Shown: positions 60,516 through 64,000 of the stretch, piece by piece
How the letters are laid out: each line of letters begins with the position of its first letter
Numbering within the stretch: the first letter of the stretch is position 1
From: Bacillus sp. V2I10
Lineage (GTDB): Bacteria > Bacillota > Bacilli > Bacillales > Bacillaceae
Reading direction: 5' to 3'
DNA length: 64,000 bases
Assembly (NCBI RefSeq): GCF_030817055.1
Contig: NZ_JAUSYV010000001.1
Location: 3,744,001-3,808,000, forward strand
The notes under the pieces: generated by a model
What the model was told of the DNA's origin: nothing
The model's input: the letters and a program-made list of their open reading frames with translations, nothing else
The model's database searches: none
Translations under genes and position numbers: made by a program

Positions 60516-61160
60516 ATGCGGATGGAAAGCCTGCTCTTTATTGTTAAGCCGATAGTTCTTGGCATAAGTTTAGCTGCACCAATAGGTCCGATTAAGTTAG
60601 AGATGATCAAGAGGGGGATAATGGGAGGGTTTTGGCCTGCGATGCTTGTTGGAATCGGCGCCATCACGGTCGATATGCTATTAATGTTTGGGATATTTCT
60701 TGGACTCGTGACGTTTCTTCAAAGCACGCTGTTTTCTGCAATTATTAGCGCAGTCGGATGTTTTCTATTAGCGAGGCTTGGTATAAACAGTATACTTCGC
60801 TCTCTGTCTTCTGAAAAAATGATAAAGAAAGAAGACGAAAAAAAAAGCAGTGCAGGATCTTATTGGACGGGCTTTTTGATAGCACTGGGCGACCCGTTTA
60901 TTTTTGTGTTCTGGCTTGGTGTTTATGGCACTGCGCTGACAAGTCTTGGGCCGCATCATACCGTTTTTTATCTGCTGATTTACAGTCTGCTTATTATTGG
61001 AGGGGTTACCCTCTGGAATTTGAATATCGCAATTACTGTTCATTTTATCCGTGACTTTATTCAGGATAAAACGCTGAAAGCCGTTACTTTTATTGCAGGT
61101 ATCATCTTGCTTGGTTTTAGTATGAAATTATTCAATCAAATGATCGAATTAGTTATGTGA
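60516..61160 (+). CDS. LysE/RhtB family amino acid exporter
   Basis: 214 residues with about six membrane helices and a short acidic/basic loop (SEKMIKKEDEKKSS) in the middle. The N-terminal ISLAAPIGPIKLEMIKRGIM corresponds to the LysE-family signature (usually PGP). Probably exports an amino acid. The ATG at 60516 is 7 bases from AAAGG; an ATG two codons later is an alternative. Confidence 0.85.
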   Translation: MRMESLLFIVKPIVLGISLAAPIGPIKLEMIKRGIMGGFWPAMLVGIGAITVDMLLMFGIFLGLVTFLQSTLFSAIISAVGCFLLARLGINSILRSLSSEKMIKKEDEKKSSAGSYWTGFLIALGDPFIFVFWLGVYGTALTSLGPHHTVFYLLIYSLLIIGGVTLWNLNIAITVHFIRDFIQDKTLKAVTFIAGIILLGFSMKLFNQMIELVM

Positions 61161-61200
61161 GTTCTGAAACAGGGCTTTTTTTTACAGCAGGACTTAGTAA

Positions 61201-61236
61201 AACAAGAGGATTCATCCATGGATGAATCCTCTTGTT
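61201..61236. terminator. 36-base perfect palindrome, terminator between convergent genes
   Basis: AACAAGAGGATTCATCCA and its exact reverse complement, 18 bp each side with no loop. Followed by T-rich sequence on the minus strand and close after both convergent genes, so most likely a terminator. Confidence 0.7.
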
Positions 61237-61243
61237 CTTCCTT

Positions 61244-61843
61244 TTATTCAAATGTCGAAGTTACCAGGTATCCTGCATAAAAAAGCACTTCTTTTGAATA
61301 CACCGGCAATTTCGTTTCCCAAGTTTGATACGCTGAAGTCGTAGTAGGAGAAGAATAAACATTCATCCCAATCTGTTTTGCAAGCAGAATAGACCGCTTC
61401 ATATGATAAGGATCGCTTACGATTGTGTATGACTGCAATCCTGCTTCTTTTCCTGCTTCGTATGCGTATTTCAAATTATCTTCTGTCAGTCTTGAGCTTG
61501 TCTCAATTAAAATATCGGATTCTTTCACACCGTGCTCCACGGCATAGTTTTTTCCGACAATCGCTTCAGGCAAGTCTGTTTTTATCGCTTTGCCGCCTGT
61601 GAAGATAATCTTATCAACATTTTCCTTTTTATAAAGCCGGATTGCGTGATTGATCCGTTCTCTAAATACCGGCGAAGGATCCTCTCCCCATGCAGCAGCT
61701 CCGAGAACAATGGCTGCATCAGTTTTGACCGATTCGTGCTTATTGCCGAAATGCCAGATGCTGACCGAAGAATAAACCAACAGCAAAAGAACGGCAAGCA
61801 GCATCATTTTAACCAGAAATGCTGCAATTTTTCCTACCTTCAT
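61244..61843 (-). CDS. YdcF/DUF218 family protein
   Basis: 199 residues: one N-terminal membrane helix (VKMMLLAVLLLLVYSSVSI), then a DUF218 domain with AAIVLGAAAWGEDPSPVFRERI, KIIFTGGKA and IETSSRLTEDNLKYA, where the acidic and arginine residues of the SanA/YdcF family lie. Implicated in envelope integrity in other bacteria. Function here unknown. Confidence 0.88.
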   Translation of the reverse strand: MKVGKIAAFLVKMMLLAVLLLLVYSSVSIWHFGNKHESVKTDAAIVLGAAAWGEDPSPVFRERINHAIRLYKKENVDKIIFTGGKAIKTDLPEAIVGKNYAVEHGVKESDILIETSSRLTEDNLKYAYEAGKEAGLQSYTIVSDPYHMKRSILLAKQIGMNVYSSPTTTSAYQTWETKLPVYSKEVLFYAGYLVTSTFE

Positions 61844-61926
61844 TCAAATCATTCCAATCTCATCTGCACATGAAATACCTATTCCCTTTTTACCATCATC
61901 AACAGCACGGGGCAAGAGTTTTTTAT

Positions 61927-61973
61927 TAGAAATGCGGAAGCGCCTGTTCTGACCGCTTGTCTCTGGTTTTTGA
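61927..61973 (+). repeat. Dispersed repeat, copy E (fragment)
   Basis: TAGAAATGCGGAAGCGCC then TGTTCTGACCGCTTG, that is the two ends of the family without the middle. Within a 280-base gene-free stretch (61844-62100). Confidence 0.55.
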
Positions 61974-62099
61974 CCATACATCTAATTACTTCTACTTATC
62001 GAACACCTTACACAAGCTCATGTTTCATGCGACGGGAAACGACACAGCAGAAATTAGGCATATTTGTCAGTAATAATAGTCCTTCTTACTAAAGAAAAA

Positions 62100-62123
62100 A
62101 GCTCATCTAAAGAGATGAGCTGC
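62100..62123 (-). terminator. Terminator of the yknWXYZ locus
   Basis: Minus strand stem AGCTCATCT / AGATGAGCT followed by six T residues. Confidence 0.88.
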
Positions 62124-62124
62124 G

Positions 62125-62605
62125 CTATTCGTACCTTAGAGAATCAATCGGATCAAGCCGTGCTGCTTTGTTTGCAGGCAGTATGCCAAAGATGAAGCCG
62201 ATGATCATGGAGAATGCAAGTCCACCGAGTACAACCTGCCACGAAACGAGTGAAGGCCATCCTGCAAAAACGGAAACAAGCGACGCCCCTCCAGCCCCTA
62301 GCAGGATGCCGATGATTCCGCCGATGAGCGTAAGGGTGATGGACTCAATTAAAAACTGAGTGAGTATTTGTCTTTTAGTCGCACCAAGCGCTTTTCTGAT
62401 GCCGATTTCGCGGGTTCTTTCTGTGACGGATACAAGCATAATATTCATGACACCGATGCCGCCGACAAAGAGTGAAATCCCTGCGATTGATCCGATGATT
62501 AATATCATAATTCTTGTCACCTGACCAATCCCTTCAGCGATTTCTTCCATATTAAAGACTTGATACTCATCCTCTTTCTCATGCTTCTGATTCAAGAGAG
62601 CGGTG
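62125..62605 (-). pseudogene. yknZ: yknZ remnant, MacB-type ABC permease C-terminal part
   Basis: Only about 160 residues of a roughly 400-residue permease remain: IGSIAGISLFVGGIGVMNIMLVSVTERTREIGIRKALGA and the two last membrane helices, ending ARLDPIDSLRYE. The reading frame enters at about 62605 (STALLNQKHEKEDEYQVF) with no start codon or binding site. The first helix and extracellular domain are gone. It is joined to the start of yknY by a deletion. Confidence 0.85.
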
Positions 62606-62677
62606 GATATCTTTTAATACGTCGAATGATTCTTTTCCGACCTTGTAGCTTTTGGTAATGCCGGAAAGCTGGATCAT
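62606..62677 (-). pseudogene. yknY: yknY remnant, ABC ATPase N-terminus
   Basis: 24 codons from an ATG at 62677 (MIQLSGITKSYKVGKESF, then DVLKDI), the start of a MacB-type ATPase. Walker A, signature and Walker B are all missing. Beyond GATATC (62606-62611) the sequence is that of yknZ in another frame. The ATG overlaps the yknX stop as ATGA, so the old operon spacing is preserved. Confidence 0.85.
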
Positions 62678-63430
62678 TTTACCGTCACTTCCGTCCCGCC
62701 GAGAAGATCATCTTTCGGCTTTGAAACGATGGCATCATCCTCTGTTAAGCCCTCTTTCACTTCCATATAATCGGAAGAAGCCGTTCCAATTTCAATGGTC
62801 TTTTTTTTGTTTTTCCGTCTTCAACTGTATAGACAAAATAGTCCTCGCCATCCTGTTTTACAGCATCTACAGGCACCGTCTGAACATTGCGCTTTTCAGT
62901 TTCAATTTCCATGATCAGCTTAAAGCCGGGTTTTGCCTTCATTTCGCTGCCTTCAATGACTACCTCAACCGGATATTGTACGGCCGCATTTTCCGTTCCC
63001 ATTGTACTTGATGAACCTCTTTTCCAACTTGCTTGGATAGATCCTTTTCTTTCTCACTTAAATCATCCAGCTGATTTTCTAGCTGATTGATTTTAAGATA
63101 GCTTGATTAAATGGATAGAGCATTTTGTTCTTTTTCAAGTGAGAATTGTTCATTTTCATAGCGAAGGAGGGGAGTTCCCTCTTTCACGGTCTCTCCCTCT
63201 TTTACTAGAATTTCAGTAATTTCCCCTTTTTCAGGATCTTGATAAATATACTGTTCATTTTGGAATTTCAGTGTACCTGGCACCATGACATTTGAAGCAA
63301 TTTCCTGCTGTGAAAGCTTCACTGTACTGACCGTTACCTCTTCTTTACTCATCGCACGATAGACGTTTACACCAACAAGCAAAGCTAAGATTGAAACGAC
63401 ACCGATTGAAATCCAGATTTTTTTCTTCAT
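62674..63430 (-). pseudogene. yknX: yknX remnant, membrane fusion protein
   Basis: Intact start MKKKIWISIGVVSILALLVG and lipoyl/hairpin region (EILVKEGETVKEGTPLLRYE), then three lesions: an in-frame TAA after QNALSI (probably CAA before), a jump from the coiled coil (ENQLDDLSEKEKDLSKQ) to TENAAVQYPVEVVIEG in another frame with about 100 or more residues lost, and a frameshift in the A8 run near 62805. About 252 codons remain of about 377. Confidence 0.85.
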
Positions 63431-64000
63431 GCTGCAGGGAACATCCCTTCAAGCACCCCTCCAGCAGCGGCTAATACCGCGCCGATGACGAAGAAAACGA
63501 TTGCTATTGTCCAGGCTGCTGCTTTAGATAAACCTGCAACACGCTGAAGGCCGATTGCCGTCAAAATCGTTCCCCAAATCGTGAAAACTTCAAACGTCAT
63601 GAGCAATCCGCCCAAGCCGCCTTCAGCATCAACAATACTGTTTAAGCTAGTGTATGGATTCATATAATTTTCTTCTTTTACTAAAAATGCAATAAGACCG
63701 TTTAAAAGCGTTCCGATAGATGTGACAAATGCGATGTAAATCGTCATGGAAAGAATTTGTTTGAATTTAACGGCAGAACCAACCATTTTCGTAAGGGCCA
63801 AAGTAATAGCTGCCATTATCAAAAGAACGATAATGCCTCCTATACCTCCGACAACGATAGAAACAATTCCCATAATTGTGCCAAATATGGCCGCTTCTTC
63901 TTCTGTTACCCCAAGCTCTGAAGTTAATTCCCCTGTAAGTTCCGCACTATAGACATATGATAGAAATGCCCCCGCCAATACCATCAGCGTGACAAGAAGA
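63427..64000 (-). CDS. yknW: YknW-like Yip1-domain membrane protein, N-terminus beyond window
   Basis: At least 190 residues in an open frame running off the end of the window; reads LLVTLMVLAGAFLSY at the edge. Five or more hydrophobic segments, Yip1-type. In B. subtilis YknW works with YknXYZ to protect against the SDP killing factor. Its frame appears intact although its partners are broken. It overlaps the yknX start by 4 bases. Confidence 0.8.
   Translation of the reverse strand, partial: LLVTLMVLAGAFLSYVYSAELTGELTSELGVTEEEAAIFGTIMGIVSIVVGGIGGIIVLLIMAAITLALTKMVGSAVKFKQILSMTIYIAFVTSIGTLLNGLIAFLVKEENYMNPYTSLNSIVDAEGGLGGLLMTFEVFTIWGTILTAIGLQRVAGLSKAAAWTIAIVFFVIGAVLAAAGGVLEGMFPAA

Noticed and set aside
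61201..61236. 36-base perfect palindrome considered as a recombination or attachment site
   Set aside because: Its place between convergent gene ends with T-rich flanks fits a terminator; no integrase or duplicated flank is nearby.
1..64000. CRISPR arrays, tRNA or rRNA genes, prophage or insertion sequences
   Set aside because: No regular direct repeats with unique spacers, no cloverleaf or rRNA blocks, and no transposase, integrase or phage structural genes were seen.

Overview
The window is chromosomal DNA of a low-GC Gram-positive endospore former in the Bacillus / Metabacillus group. Evidence: strong AGGAGG-type ribosome binding sites, sigma-A promoters, a gene order from ykpA to speA (ykpA, panE, ampS, mreBH, kinC, ykqA, adeC, ktrC, rnjA, rpoY, ykrA, def, ykyA, pdhABCD, speA) that follows the Bacillus subtilis map, an SR1/SR1P small RNA gene, a YjcZ-type sporulation peptide and a Bacillus type I toxin.

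Layout. (1) 1-19.4 kb, almost all on the minus strand, is a carboxylic/fatty acid catabolic island: an acyl-CoA dehydrogenase, thiolase, three short-chain dehydrogenases, two acyl-CoA ligases (one cut by the window edge), 3-hydroxyacyl-CoA dehydrogenase, two enoyl-CoA hydratases, a thioesterase, an ACAD10/11-type kinase overlapping a ComB-like phosphatase, a quinone oxidoreductase, a five-gene branched-chain-amino-acid-type ABC importer and a TetR regulator. Two near-identical palindromic operators precede the two main operons, and a cre-like site precedes the distal ligase. (2) 19.5-31 kb holds speA, the SR1 RNA with two CcpN-like boxes, small unknown proteins and lipoproteins, and the pyruvate dehydrogenase operon, in which pdhC carries a frameshift. 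(3) 31-47 kb is the def / RNase J1 / adeC / ktrC / kinC / mreBH segment. It contains a guanine-class purine riboswitch on adeC, a 27-residue type I toxin whose promoter overlaps a perfect LexA box, a bd-type oxidase pair, several tiny genes and a VanW lipoprotein without a normal start codon. (4) 47-58 kb has two ABC-F proteins (one with an attenuator-like leader), an APH/acyl-CoA dehydrogenase pair, ampS, degV, a CobW GTPase and panE. (5) 58-64 kb has a DUF4349 lipoprotein, signal peptidase I, a LysE-type exporter, a YdcF protein and a decaying yknWXYZ locus.

How parts fit together: the ABC importer and ligases would take up and activate an acid, the kinase/ACAD/SDR/hydratase/thiolase set would shorten it to acetyl-CoA or propionyl-CoA, and the TetR regulator would sense the acyl-CoA. 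RpoY, RNase J1, SR1P and PDH belong to the core Bacillus RNA and carbon metabolism. A dispersed repeat family of about 110 bp occurs five times and in three cases starts at the stop codon of a gene.

The most interesting signals are the SOS-linked type I toxin locus, the kinase-phosphatase-ACAD island, the ABC-F leader, the riboswitch with a buried ribosome binding site, and the broken yknXYZ genes. All family names rest on recognising sequence motifs by eye; no database search was run.
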